In this document: piece after piece, positions 54,040 through 64,000 of the stretch | How the letters are laid out: every line of letters begins with the position of its first letter | Numbering within the stretch: position 1 is the stretch's first letter | Origin: Littorina saxatilis | Lineage: Eukaryota; Mollusca; Gastropoda; Littorinimorpha; Littorinidae | NCBI RefSeq assembly: GCF_037325665.1 | Contig: NC_090253.1 | Location: 8,396,427 to 8,460,426, forward strand | Direction: 5' to 3' | DNA length: 64,000 bases | Made by a program: the position numbers and the translations under genes | The notes under the pieces: model-generated | What the model saw: the letters and a program-made list of their open reading frames with translations, nothing else | Databases searched by the model: none | Told to the model about the DNA's origin: nothing

Positions 54040-54871
54040 CTTTTTCTTCTTCTTCTTGGATTGGATTGGATTGGATAAGATTTACAGTCCAGTGAGGTTA
54101 CCCTCATGGAAATTCGGGCTGCTTTCTCCCCGGGGAAAGCGAGCTGCCATACATACGGCGCTACCCATATTTATTTTTTTTTCCTGCATGCGTGTATTCA
54201 TGTTTCCTGAGACTTAATGCCGTGTGAGATGGAATTTTTTTTTAACTTTATTCCAACTTCCAAGTCCCACGGGTATTTGATGGACATTTTTATCTATGCC
54301 TATACAATTTTGCCAATCGTGGGATCTTTAACGTGCACACCCCAATGTAGTGTACACGAAAGGACCTCGGTTTTTCGTCTCATCCGAGAGACTAGCACTT
54401 GAACCCACCACCTAGGTTAGGAAAGGGGGGAGAAAATTGCGGCCTGACCCAGGCCTGAACACGCAACCTCTCGCTTCCGAGCGCAAGTGCGTTACCACTC
54501 GGCCACCCAGTCTTTTCTTCTTCTTCTTCGTTCATGGGATTAGACTCCCACGTTCACCCATGTTTTTAGCACGAGTGGATTTTTACGTGTATGACCGTTT
54601 TTACCCCGCCATTCAGACAGCATACGCCGATTTCGGTGGAGGCATGCTGGGTATTTTCGTGTTTCTATAACCCACCGAACTCTGACATGTATTACAGGAT
54701 CTTTTCCGTGCGCACTTGGTCTTGTGCTTGCGTGTACACACGAAGGCGGTTAAGTCACTAACAAGTCTGCATATAAGTTGACCTGGGAGATCAGAAAAAT
54801 CAGCGACCGGTATTCGAACTCACGACCTCCCGATTAGGAGGCCGACGTCTTACCACCACGCCACTGCGCCC
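54040..54871 (-). mobile_element. SINE-C, full-length, with SINE-D in its tail
   Basis: On the minus strand the tRNA-like head has A box TGGCGTGGTGG and B box GAGTTCGAATACC. The body carries CCCAGGTCAACTTATATGCA and AACGGTCATACACGTAAAAA. The tail is (GAAGAA)n. Exact 10-bp duplication GTGAGGGCTT (54,030-54,039 and 54,872-54,881). SINE-D occupies 54,058-54,512 within the tail. Confidence 0.88.
54058..54512 (-). mobile_element. SINE-D, tRNA-like head, nested in SINE-C tail
   Basis: The minus-strand head GGGTGGCCGAGTGGTAACGC resembles a tRNA A-box arm; the B box is degraded. The body includes GGGATCTTTAACGTGCACAC (plus strand). The tail is (ATCC)n-like. (CTT)n-rich sequence TTTTCTTCTTCTTCTT flanks both sides, consistent with a target duplication made from the SINE-C tail. 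Confidence 0.8.
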
Positions 54872-54881
54872 GTGAGGGCTT

Positions 54882-56594
54882 AAATCCTGTTAATGTGGTT
54901 AACACTTAAAGCCAAACCTCGTACTTTAAAGTCAATTCCAGAATTTGGACTACATTTTTGAAAGACCATAAGAGTCAGACCATTTAATGTATGAACTTGA
55001 AACTTTCTGAACTCATCATCCAATATTGCAAACCAAAGTACACAAAATATGAGGCACTTCGCTAAACTAATTGAGGAGTTATTAGCATTTTATACTGTAT
55101 CTGTCCAGGCTTAAAGAGTTGCCCGATATTGCATGGAACTACGGCTTTAACTGTTGATGTTATGTTCCGACAATCAGGTATACCCCTAGTTGTGATCAAT
55201 GCTTCTGACCCATAATTAAGACTGAATGGATTTGCTCAAAGTATGGACAGGGAGAATTCCAATACGTATGTGGAACTGAGTGTGTATAGGGACTGACTGT
55301 TTGCGTGGTGTGTTGTGACAAAGATATGGCTATGACATCTGGGTTTCACTGCTGTTGATGACCGCTACTGCATATTGATTTGATGTTTGAGTTTCTTCCG
55401 CGCTGTGTTAATGAATGCCAAAAGTATTGCATTTGACATCCTTTTATCAGTTGTTTTTCTCTGCTGTTAGTTATATTGATTTATAGGATACAAAGTGATA
55501 CGATAATGTGGTTAAAATGTGATATAATTTTTATAACAGGCAATGCATTGCTTCTATTTTTAGGCTTGTTTTAGTAAGTGTGTGGGTACAGTGTTTGCGT
55601 GTGGCGATATGATGTGAGTATGCGATGTGAATGTTGCTACATGCATGGTTGATTGATTGATTGGTTGATTGATTTTGCAGACACACAGTCAAGCGTGTAA
55701 TTTCTCTTTTAGAGATGAATAAAGATTATTGTATTGTATTGTATTGTATTATGTTTGCGGGTTTTTTTCCGCGTCGTGTTATTGAGAGTGTTAATGAATG
55801 TCCAGGGTTTCTGAATGTCGGTTACGTCGTTGGCTTTCAGGGTAATTAGGAGCGGGTCAAAGTCGGTCAATATATTGATCCTCCCGTTGCTTTTTGCTTC
55901 TTGACAGCTTCTCTAAAAGTTAAGAGAGACAGACAGACAGACAGACAGAGGTAAAGAAGGAATCTGGATATGCGTCTGCCTATCCGCGTGTGCGTTCAGT
56001 TTGTCTGTCGGTCTGTCCGTGTGTTTGTCCATGAGTCTGCGTCATGACCTTTCGGTTGGTCATTTTCTGGTGCGCGCATGGTTGGTTGTTACAGGGTGGT
56101 CACGGTTGTGCTTTTGTCAAATCCACCCAGCGTACCCGACACAGTCTGTGAGTTTTGTGTATCGACCACGGCAAAGTGAATTTCGATTGCGTTAAGTGGC
56201 TGACTCGGGTAATGCTAGGTGGTGGTTGTGTGTGTGTGTGTACTGGAGCTTGGTGTTTCTATAAGGGGTGATTGTGTGTTTCTCTCTAAATGTGTGTGCG
56301 TGTGGGAGGCGGGGGGGGGAGGGTAGAAGGTGTGTAGAGAGAAAAGGAGAGGGACGGAGTATATGTTAATATAGACTCTGACATATTTTATTTCCTGCAG
56401 AACCTTTTCGGCCACATTACTCAACACACTGCTTTTTCTCTGTGTATTGGTGGTTATTTTTCTGATAATGTTCCGCTTTGTCTTCTTTCGCAAATTAGAA
56501 AGAAAAACGTTCACAAATCATCTGAAATCAAAAAGTAACATGTTTTATTTCGCTATTACGGTGCCAATGAATGATTTGTCAGAGATGTACGTAT
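54882..56594. other. Non-coding stretch
   Basis: Contains AATAAA (55,718) followed by (TATTG)n (55,730-55,755), a possible poly(A) site or retroposon tail; (GACA)n (55,928-55,948); and GT-rich runs near 56,230. No gene seen. Confidence 0.4.
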
Positions 56595-56604
56595 ATAAAC
56601 ACGT

Positions 56605-56833
56605 CATACCTAAGACTTTAGAATTGGCAATCTTGTGGCTGCTCCGCCTGGCGTCTGGCATTATGGGGTTAGTGCTAGGACTGGTTGGTCCGGTGTCATA
56701 ATAATGTGACTGGGTGAGACACGAAGCCTGTGCTGCGACTTCTGTCTTGTGTGTGGCGCACGTTAAATGTCAAAGCAGCACCGCCCTGATATGGCCCTTC
56801 GTGGTCGGCTGGGCGTTAAGCAAACAAACAAAC
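56605..56833 (+). mobile_element. SINE-A, 5'-truncated (no tRNA head)
   Basis: Starts at CATACCTAAGACTTTAG in the body and ends GGGCGTTAAGCAAAC. 10-bp duplication ATAAACACGT (56,595-56,604 and 56,834-56,843). Confidence 0.88.
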
Positions 56834-56849
56834 ATAAACACGTACATAC

Positions 56850-57241
56850 ATGTATATATAGATCATTTAAACTCTTACCTCTGCTTTGTGTCTTTCTTGT
56901 GAACTTGAAATTCCCATGCTTACCTTTCCCGTTGATTGATGATTTCAATTTGAAAAAAAAGCTTTATCACCGGATAAAATTCTGTACTTGGATAATAAAG
57001 ACAAATTGTACCACAAAGTGTGTCTTCTTGTTTAATCAGTTTTCTATTTCTGCGTTTTTTTTTTCTTTCTGCCTTTTTTTGTTTCCTGACCATGGCATAA
57101 TATTGTTTCAGTAAGAGTGCTGATGATGATACATAATGAAGATGTTGTTGTTGTTGTTGTTGTTGTTGTTTTTTTTCTTCTTTTTTTTACGATGGTGTCG
57201 TTGATAAATCTGCTTGCAAACACACACACACACACACAAAC

Positions 57242-57284
<43 letters not shown>

Positions 57285-58590
57285 CTCTCTCACACACGCT
57301 CACACACACACATACTCACACGCTCACGCACGCACACCCACACACACACACAGCCTTAGCTTGCACACATCACGAGAGGGAAGAAGAAAAAAGGTGGACT
57401 GGAATGGGGATCTGGGAAATGGCTCTCTCCGGCAGATGAGGCTCTGCAAAGGATCACAGGAGCTGTGCCAATGCCAGACGTCAAACCTGGCTGCCGCTGA
57501 CAGCCGCGGTGAATAGACGGAGAACCGGCTGCTAGCCAAGGACATGAAAAGAAACTTGCCCCGAGACTGAGGGTGTCTTCGGGCCAAATCCTAATTCTCA
57601 GGCAGGTTTTTGATCGTTGACGGGTATTTAATTGAAGTGACTGAGCTCCCGCTATCCGGGCGGAGTTCTCTGCCCCTGTTTTATCGCTAAATTATTCCCA
57701 AAATCTTGTTCCAATGTGACATTTTCAGATATTGTTATTCATGAACCAATGAACGTGTCAAAAAAGCTGACGAAGCAATGAAAGAAATGAAAGAAGATTT
57801 ACTTCCGGTTTGTGAAACTGTTGCAGCATATGTCACGAAATATAAGGTTAAAGCCTCACTCCGCCTCAGATGAGGTTTACAGAACGATGGAATCTTCCTC
57901 GAAATAAGCAATTCTAACCTTATGGAACACACTTGCACTAGCCTTTAACAGCATTAAATGACACAGTTCGTTTGAATGGCTATTTAGCATGCGTAAACCA
58001 CACACCAGTTCTCGTGGTTTATTCAACCCCCGAGCGATCGTGGACTAGTGTGACCCACTTTCCCTTTTTCACATACGTCAGTTTGTGGTTTCAATGCGAC
58101 TCGCTGTATCTGCAATAGCACGTTATTGTGTACCTCTGAATCTAAAATGCCACAAACGACTGCGTGTGACACGAACCGGCTGAGCGGTGGCGGTTGGCCG
58201 TTCAAAGAAATTGGCGCTATGCAGAAATTTCGTCTGCTTGGCAAACACGACCTTGCATGACCTGCTTCCGGGCTCCCTTTTTTCTAACTGTCAAAACTTC
58301 GAATTGTACTGATCTTGTCTTGATGAAAAAAGAATCATTTTATGATTTAAGAATGTTTGTCTCACATGCTGTCAATTTGTTATCTAGATTTTTAAAGTTA
58401 GTTCTAGCGCTAAAACGAGGCTTCCGATTTGTTTTATAGTACATCCTTTTCTAACTGCACGAAATAAATTGTTTGAAGATGTCTCACTCTCAACGCAGCC
58501 TGGATGCTCCCGAGCGGTAAGCGTTCAGATGGAAGTATGTTTGTACTGTCTGTAAAAGCTCGGGAGGCTCATGAGGGATCAGAAACAGAT
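56850..58590. other. Non-coding stretch with (GTT)n and (CA)n arrays
   Basis: (GTT)n at 57,143-57,171 and (CA)n at 57,219-57,350. A GC-richer block at 57,390-57,600 shares GGAGAACCGGC with the retroposon at 53,626, but no exon is evident. Confidence 0.4.
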
Positions 58591-58593
58591 GGT

Positions 58594-58704
58594 CTGTGTT
58601 GCGACTTCTGTCTTGTGTGTGGCGCACGTTATATGTCAAAGCAGCACCGCCCTGATATGGCCCTTCGTGGTCGGCTGGGCGTTAAGCAAAACAAACAAAC
58701 AAGT
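58594..58704 (+). mobile_element. SINE-A, 3'-end fragment
   Basis: Matches the last ~110 bp of SINE-A from CTGTGTTGCGACTTCTGTC to an (AAAC)n tail. No clear target duplication found. Confidence 0.8.
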
Positions 58705-58709
58705 TCCGG

Positions 58710-59780
58710 TTTAACTCGAGCAGACGGTCTTTCATACAATCGAAGACGTGCAATTCTACTTGCCAACTGTAAAGATGATGAATTACCCTAAGCTGCTTAC
58801 TTTCCGACGAAACAAGACACAGATATACAATGTATGCCCTTGCCGGTGGCACGATTTCATCTTTCGCCTGTGTACATATTTCCCCCTCGACATATACTCA
58901 AGACTGAAATGTTGTTTCCTGGTAAAATTAAGAAGTAAAATTATTTATAGACGAAAAGCATGTCAGTTTCTTGCATGTGAAGAAAATTGGTGGTAAATTT
59001 TTTTTATAGATTTCACCCCAATTCAAAATCGAATTCTTCGAAAACGTGTACCGAGTGGTTACGTCCCTTGAGTAAGAAGGGAAACGTTTTAGGATGAATC
59101 AAATTTCTAAGTTAAATAAAACAAATTGGTTGGACAAATTTGGCCCCATGAATGTAAGGTACACAAGGACGCCAATCAGTACTATCGAAGGGTGTTTTTT
59201 TGTTCAGTGTAGAGTTTATACTAGATCAACGAGGCCGAGAAGCGAAATATCAACACAGCGAAAGATGAAAACGTCACACCGGTATACAACAAAATCAGTC
59301 ATAAATGATAAACAGAATACTGCATGGCTTCTTTTGTGATACCAGGTTTCAATTGTTGTTCTGTCAAATATTGGAAATTTCGCTGTCGCTCGCACTTTTC
59401 AATATTGTTTTAAAAAATACTTACGAAAACCTGGCATCACACAGGAAGCCATTAAGCATTCTCTCTGTCCTGTCCCTCCCCAGTTCAAAGCTCTCTGCTC
59501 AAACAAGATTCCCCCGCTCCTAAGCAGGGATCAGAGAGGCGGAGACGTATCCTCGCGACCGCTGAGGCATAGAGAAAAGCGACGGAATGAGATCCTGTGC
59601 GTAGTCAAAGAACTCATTCCGTTCTGGAAGCATGCAATTTGGAAGCTGTCTTGTCATCCTGCAATCTTGTCAAAGTCTTGAAACCTCTCCCGTCAGCTGT
59701 GAGACGACATAGACATGAGACATCCTCTTACGCAGTTTAGCGATTGGTGGTCGGTTTATGACTGTCCTTGTGAGCGTCTT
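58710..59780. other. Non-coding stretch
   Basis: AT-rich; a small perfect hairpin CGGAATGAG...CTCATTCCG lies at about 59,583-59,623. No gene recognised. Confidence 0.4.
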
Positions 59781-59793
59781 TTACGGAGTGCCC

Positions 59794-60282
59794 AGCAAAC
59801 AATTTTACGTTGTATTCACGTTATATTCACGTTGAGTTACGTTGGGTTTACGTTGCGTTTCAACGTTTTTTTACGTAGATTTGTATGGACGAAATCACGT
59901 GGGAATAACGTTGAAAAACAACGTTGCATTTTACGTGACACCAACGTGAATGCAACGTGAATTATTGGTGGAGGTGGATTGTTCGTAAAAACATTACGTG
60001 AATTTTACGTTGTCACAACGTGAATTTTTGGTTGTGGTTGTGGTTTGGTTGAAATTGCGTTGCATTTTTACGTAATGTCCACGTGAATGGAACGTACATT
60101 TTAGGTCAAAATTTAGCTCAAAAATTACGTGAATTCTACGTTGACACAACGTAAAAGTTGTGTTTTGGTGCATTTTTCCTGATAAAATTGACGTGAATTA
60201 CACGTCGACACAACGTGAATTTTTGGTTGTGGTTGTGGTTTGGTTTGATTTCGACGTGAATGCAACGTTGAGAGTGAATGTA
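59794..60282. repeat. ACGT-palindrome-dense repeat
   Basis: About 490 bp with an ACGT every 15-20 bp, mostly as AACGTGAAT, TTACGTT or CAACGTGAATTTT. Two blocks (around 60,005 and 60,207) share CACAACGTGAATTTTTGGTT plus GTGGTTGTGGTTTGGTT. Preceded by GTGCCCAGCAAACA. No coding frame. Possibly a non-autonomous transposon whose right end is not recognised. Confidence 0.65.
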
Positions 60283-60739
60283 GGTTTTGGTAAATGTATC
60301 CACGCACACACACCAACTTTCACACTCAGTCACAGATCATAAGGACTATTACATGTAACACCATAAACTCAAGATACGATCAACAATTTTATTTCATAAC
60401 AAAAACATGCATATTATGTTGCGGAGAAATTAAAAATGCACGCAGCTTAGCAGGGCAACAGCACAGCATATTCAATCGATTTCATTCTTTGTCCTGGTGG
60501 TCCTCTTCTCCCAGGCAGTCCTCGATGCGCCTCTTTGATGCTGGTCGCTAAACAAAGCAAAGACAGCACATTGATATTAGTGACACCAGAGCCTCCATAT
60601 ATAATGTCTGGAGTAGAAATACACATCTTTTCAACTTAGGTCACTTTTTAGTAACTTTCCACTGCCTACTATGTCTCTGGCCTACTGCCAACTGAGTGTT
60701 GACACTACATGTATTTCTTTTTAATATATGAAATAAAGC

Positions 60740-60869
60740 TCCTCCGAAAACGGCGTATGGCTGCCTAAATGGCGGGGTAAAAAAACGGTCATACACGTAA
60801 AATTCCACTCGTGCAAAAAAACACGAGTGTACGTGGGAGTTTCAGCCCACGAACGCAGAAGAAGAAGAA
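60740..60869 (+). mobile_element. SINE-C, 5'-truncated copy
   Basis: Runs from TCCTCCGAAAACGGCGTATG to (AAG)n. Exact 10-bp duplication GAAATAAAGC (60,730-60,739 and 60,870-60,879). Confidence 0.88.
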
Positions 60870-61162
60870 GAAATAAAGCATTGCCATTATGTCCCTTCTT
60901 CGAGCCTTGTTGTGTCAGATTTAGGCCGCAAGCCAAGACAACAAAAGACTGTGTGCCAGTGTGTATTCCTTACATAAGAAATGAAGTATTTCAAACGAAA
61001 ATTGATCGTTTCAGAACAGTTTGAGGGTATTTTATTTGTATTTGCATCATTAAGACATTTGACCTGGAAGTGAAACTGTCTTTAATCTGTGTACAAGAAT
61101 TAAATGTTTGTAATTGTCCAAACACAAATAACATCCGTTACTGCTATATATATATATATATA

Positions 61163-61206
61163 TACGAATCACACACACACACACACACACTCACACACAA
61201 ACTCAC
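61163..61206. repeat. (CA)n microsatellite with adjoining (TA)n
   Basis: (TA)n at 61,145-61,163 followed by CA repeats. It lies about 110 bp upstream of the duplicated core at 61,353. Confidence 0.9.
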
Positions 61207-61309
61207 ACTAGCGCGTCACCTTATTCCCACTACTATGAGTTATACACAACTACAATAAGCGATAAACGTTTCATATGCTGATCAGGATGCAATGAACTTT
61301 GACACGCTC

Positions 61310-61490
61310 CAATTAAAGCCCATTATAGGGGCCGGTGTCCGTCTCTCTCCTTGAAGATAAAAGGGCTCACAGCCTTTTCAACATTGTTATCAAAATCAAA
61401 GTCTTTCGGTAACCTGGAAAGCTCCTCGGAGCTAGTACTGTCTCAATTATCCACCGATCGCCGTAGGTCGAAGTTGAAGACTATCAAATG
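61310..61490 (+). repeat. Direct repeat with promoter-like core, copy 1
   Basis: Shared with 63,722-63,895: GATAAAAGGGCTCACAG, ATCAAAATCAAAGTCTTTC, GTAACCTGGAAAGCT, CTGTCTCAATTATCC and CGCCGTAGGTCGAAGTTGA. The core is more similar than the flanks, as if under constraint or recently copied. GATAAAAGG is a TATA-like word. Confidence 0.6.
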
Positions 61491-61499
61491 TATGCATGT

Positions 61500-63415
61500 T
61501 GTAGAGGTGGGAGGTGCACAGAAAATGGAAGCAATCATTACAATCAAACTTTGTTTGTTAAATACACTACACCTTGTCATCGGAAACTAAAAGTTATTTG
61601 GTTTTGGCCTTTTTTTCACAGATTATACATTGTAAATGAAAAAAAGCAAAATGAAGCAATACCAAATAAAAACAAAATGTTCAGAAACATACATGATACA
61701 TGGGTAGTATCAAAACGGTTGGTTGGTTGGTTAACCTAAGCTTAACGTCCTCACAGAAACTAGTGCCAATTAGGGACATGAAGTGGTTATATGCTGGGAC
61801 AAAACGGTTGGGAAAAAGGAGAACTTTAAAGTTGCCATCAAGCAAGAGAGGGATGGGTGGTTTCAACTTGCAAGGGTAATAAGAAAGCAGTGAGAGAGAC
61901 AATTAAGGGCGACATGTGCGATCAAGTTGAATTTGAAAGTCCAGCACCTATAATTACAAGTTTTCCACGTTATATTTCCAGTGTTATCCATGCCAAGAAG
62001 GTTCCTTTTTTTCCAACCTTCATCTGTCCGACACGTGCGATCTCACTTTTTCAGTGAGTTATTTTTTCCCTTTAACATCTGGTTGCCAGACTTCCGTCAA
62101 CCTCTTGTCAAATTTCACACTGTGATTCTCACGTATCTGATCGCTTCTTTAAGAGCACTTGACAGTGTCCAGTCAATCACTTCTTTCAGACGGGTCATAA
62201 AATTGCAAAGGCTCCTAAATGCCCCGCTCCTGTACAAACTGTGGGGGGAGGATCTATGGGGGGGGGGGGGGGGGGGGAGCTCTTAGATTGAGAGGAGACG
62301 GAATGCATGGAACGGAATTTTTATGAATCGTTTTGTAGTTTTTGTGTCTGGGGCATGTAAACAAAACAAAAATGAGCAAAATTCTGAGAGAAAAACGGGA
62401 GCTTTATCAAAGCCAATTTGTTTTACAGTTGTTGTGATTATTTAACGACAAGAGGAGACACAATACAATTTGTTATACTTTTGATTTCTAAGAGTTGAAA
62501 TCAATTACGCAGATATATATTATAAGTCTACAAAGCCATGACGGTGCCAAAATAGCATGATAGCATTTTTGAATATTTCACTAATCAGAGCAGCAGAATT
62601 CTAACTTCATTAACAAAATCAATCTAATCAAAGAATTTAGTAAGCACTGAAGGCATCGTGATCATTAAAAAATCTCACAACTTAAGAACATCATACCTCT
62701 GCATAAATTACGCTTATGCAGTATGTTTCTTCCGATTAATGCAAACACTTTTTTTTTCGCAGAGCAGGGACCCGGCATTGATACCGTCACCTGAAAATCA
62801 GTGGCTGTGTTGTAAGACCTACATTTTGTAATTGACAATGACTTGAAAAGGCACGTGTCCTAAGCATATAGGAAAGGTAATACATGTACACTCAACGGTG
62901 TCTTTTGCACACTGCTATCTGACAAATTATTTAGAGCGGTCATCAGAAGCAGGCGACGATAGTCGAGTGATTTATTACCCACGGGGGGTTGAGGCTGCAG
63001 ACAATTAACTGTGAACTGAGAAGGGGTAAGCGGTGGGGGCGGAGGGGGTTAAAAGGGGGAGGGAGTGGGGTGGCAGACATAAAATAATGAAAACTTGTTA
63101 CGGTCCGACTTTGGGTTTGGTGTGTGTTGGCTACGCTGATGTCTCAAGTAGACTCACGTTCATAAGGGGATGGGTAAATCAACATGGTCGGCAACTTTAT
63201 GATCCAGGTCGACAAAAGACAGTCAAGTGTGTAATTAGCCAATCAGTCCGATGACATCAAGGTGTCAAGTTCTGAATTCTTCTCATACCACCGTTCCGAC
63301 CTCATCTCTCGGACAAAAGTTGGACAACCAAGTTTTGGAAGAAATTTTCAAGGAAGAATGACATCACAGGTTTCTGGAAAGCAAGGATTCGGGACAAAAG
63401 AAAGAATAACTGACC
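61500..63415. other. Non-coding stretch between the two direct repeats
   Basis: A G run (62,258-62,276) and G-rich patches near 63,030-63,075; otherwise AT-rich without supported genes. Confidence 0.4.
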
Positions 63416-63417
63416 CT

Positions 63418-63421
<4 letters not shown>

Positions 63422-63472
<51 letters not shown>

Positions 63473-63620
63473 AAACACACACACAGGCACGAACTCAAAC
63501 AAACACACTGGCACACCACATACACACTGACACCACACACACACACCGACACCACACACACACACACACTCACACTCACACACTCACGCACGAACACACA
63601 CATACAAACTTGCGCGCGCG
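63422..63620. repeat. (CA)n / (CG)n microsatellite
   Basis: About 200 bp of CA-rich repeat ending in a GCGCGCGCGC run with Z-DNA potential. As in copy 1, it precedes the duplicated core. Confidence 0.9.
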
Positions 63621-63721
63621 CGCACTGATAATTTCTAAACAACAACAACAGTAAGCAGTGAACGATGCATATGCTAATCATGAGGCAAGAAATGAATGTG
63701 GCAAGTTTGATTCAACTTTGA

Positions 63722-63895
63722 CCCGCTCTAAATCCCACGTTGTACACAGTCTGTCTCCCTGAGGATAAAAGGGCTCACAGTTTCCAAAACTTGTGATCAA
63801 AATCAAAGTCTTTCAGTAACCTGGAAAGCTACTTAGAGTGCTGTCTCAATTATCCCCCTATCGCCGTAGGTCGAAGTTGAGGACTATCAAGTGTA
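63722..63895 (+). repeat. Direct repeat with promoter-like core, copy 2
   Basis: Second copy of the module at 61,310-61,490, about 2.41 kb further on, with (CA)n in the same relative position. No downstream exon is visible before the window ends. Confidence 0.6.
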
Positions 63896-64000
63896 TAGGG
63901 AGGGGTAGGGGGAGGGAGGAAGGGAATTGTTACGACACGACTTTGTCGTGTAAAAGGAAATGATGGGTGGAACGCGGATATCCGTGGGATGTTCAGACAT

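Noticed and set aside
58587-58729. CAGATGGTCT / CAGACGGTCT as target duplication of the fourth SINE-A
   Set aside because: One mismatch, and the right copy lies 16 bp or more beyond the SINE tail.

Overview
Organism and overall character. This window reads as the genome of a marine mollusc, most likely a caenogastropod snail. That is inferred from animal-type split genes with GT-AG introns, very dense retroposons (several tRNA-headed SINE families, three non-LTR retrotransposon clades), PIF/Harbinger MITEs, (CA)n-rich microsatellites, and an abundant ~870-bp repeat ending in a hairpin. There are no operons, ribosome binding sites or CRISPR arrays. Only three host genes can be supported; nearly everything else is mobile or tandemly repeated DNA.

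Host genes. (1) 586-732 (-): first coding exon of an APPBP2 (PAT1) orthologue; the rest lies off the left edge. (2) 31,389 down to at least 24,663 (-): an unrecognised gene of five phase-compatible exons. Its intron 1 holds a ~1.47-kb palindromic element, one exon is duplicated, and the surrounding introns are filled by 32-bp and 47-bp minisatellites. (3) 44,615-52,256 (+): a complete five-exon SLC46-family (MFS, proton-coupled folate transporter-like) gene of about 571 codons. It is preceded by 3.6 kb of tandem arrays (23-, 42- and 111-bp units), and its last intron carries duplicated exon/intron borders.

Mobile-element layout. 1.9-6 kb: two copies of the ~870-bp repeat plus microsatellites. 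3.66-4.4 kb: a diverged tandem duplication. 7.6-10.4 kb: a truncated SINE and a field of short repeats. 11.09-18.87 kb: a decayed DIRS-like tyrosine-recombinase retroelement (inverted terminal repeats, internal complementary region) that appears to have landed in a Crypton-related remnant (18.87-19.58 kb). The DIRS-like element received an L2/CR1-group LINE (16.59-18.63 kb), which in turn received a Harbinger MITE that keeps the LINE reading frame open. 20.44-24.55 kb: a nearly full-length APE-type LINE with one frameshift. 32.7-36.2 kb: an L1/Tx1-like LINE hit by three separate SINEs, each with target-site duplications. 47.26-48.67 kb: a SINE broken by the ~870-bp repeat, which is itself broken by another SINE. 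49.18-49.72 kb: a SINE split by a solo LTR. 53.6-54.9 kb: further SINEs, one inside the tail of another. 59.79-60.29 kb: an ACGT-palindrome-dense stretch. 61.3 and 63.75 kb: a directly repeated promoter-like core.

How it fits together. Genes 2 and 3 start about 13 kb apart in divergent orientation. Gene 2 has two TGACGTCC sites just upstream of its start codon, and APPBP2 has a perfect CRE (TGACGTCA) 20 bp upstream of its ATG. The element stacks give a relative clock: the host introns are oldest, then the LINEs and DIRS-like element, then SINEs and MITEs. No new enzymatic system is visible. The most unusual items are the in-frame MITE inside a LINE, the CTGCAG-rich palindrome in an intron, the exon/splice-site duplications in both multi-exon genes, and the poly(A)-signal-bearing tandem array upstream of the SLC46 gene. 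All names come from reading the sequence and from memory of protein families; no database was searched.
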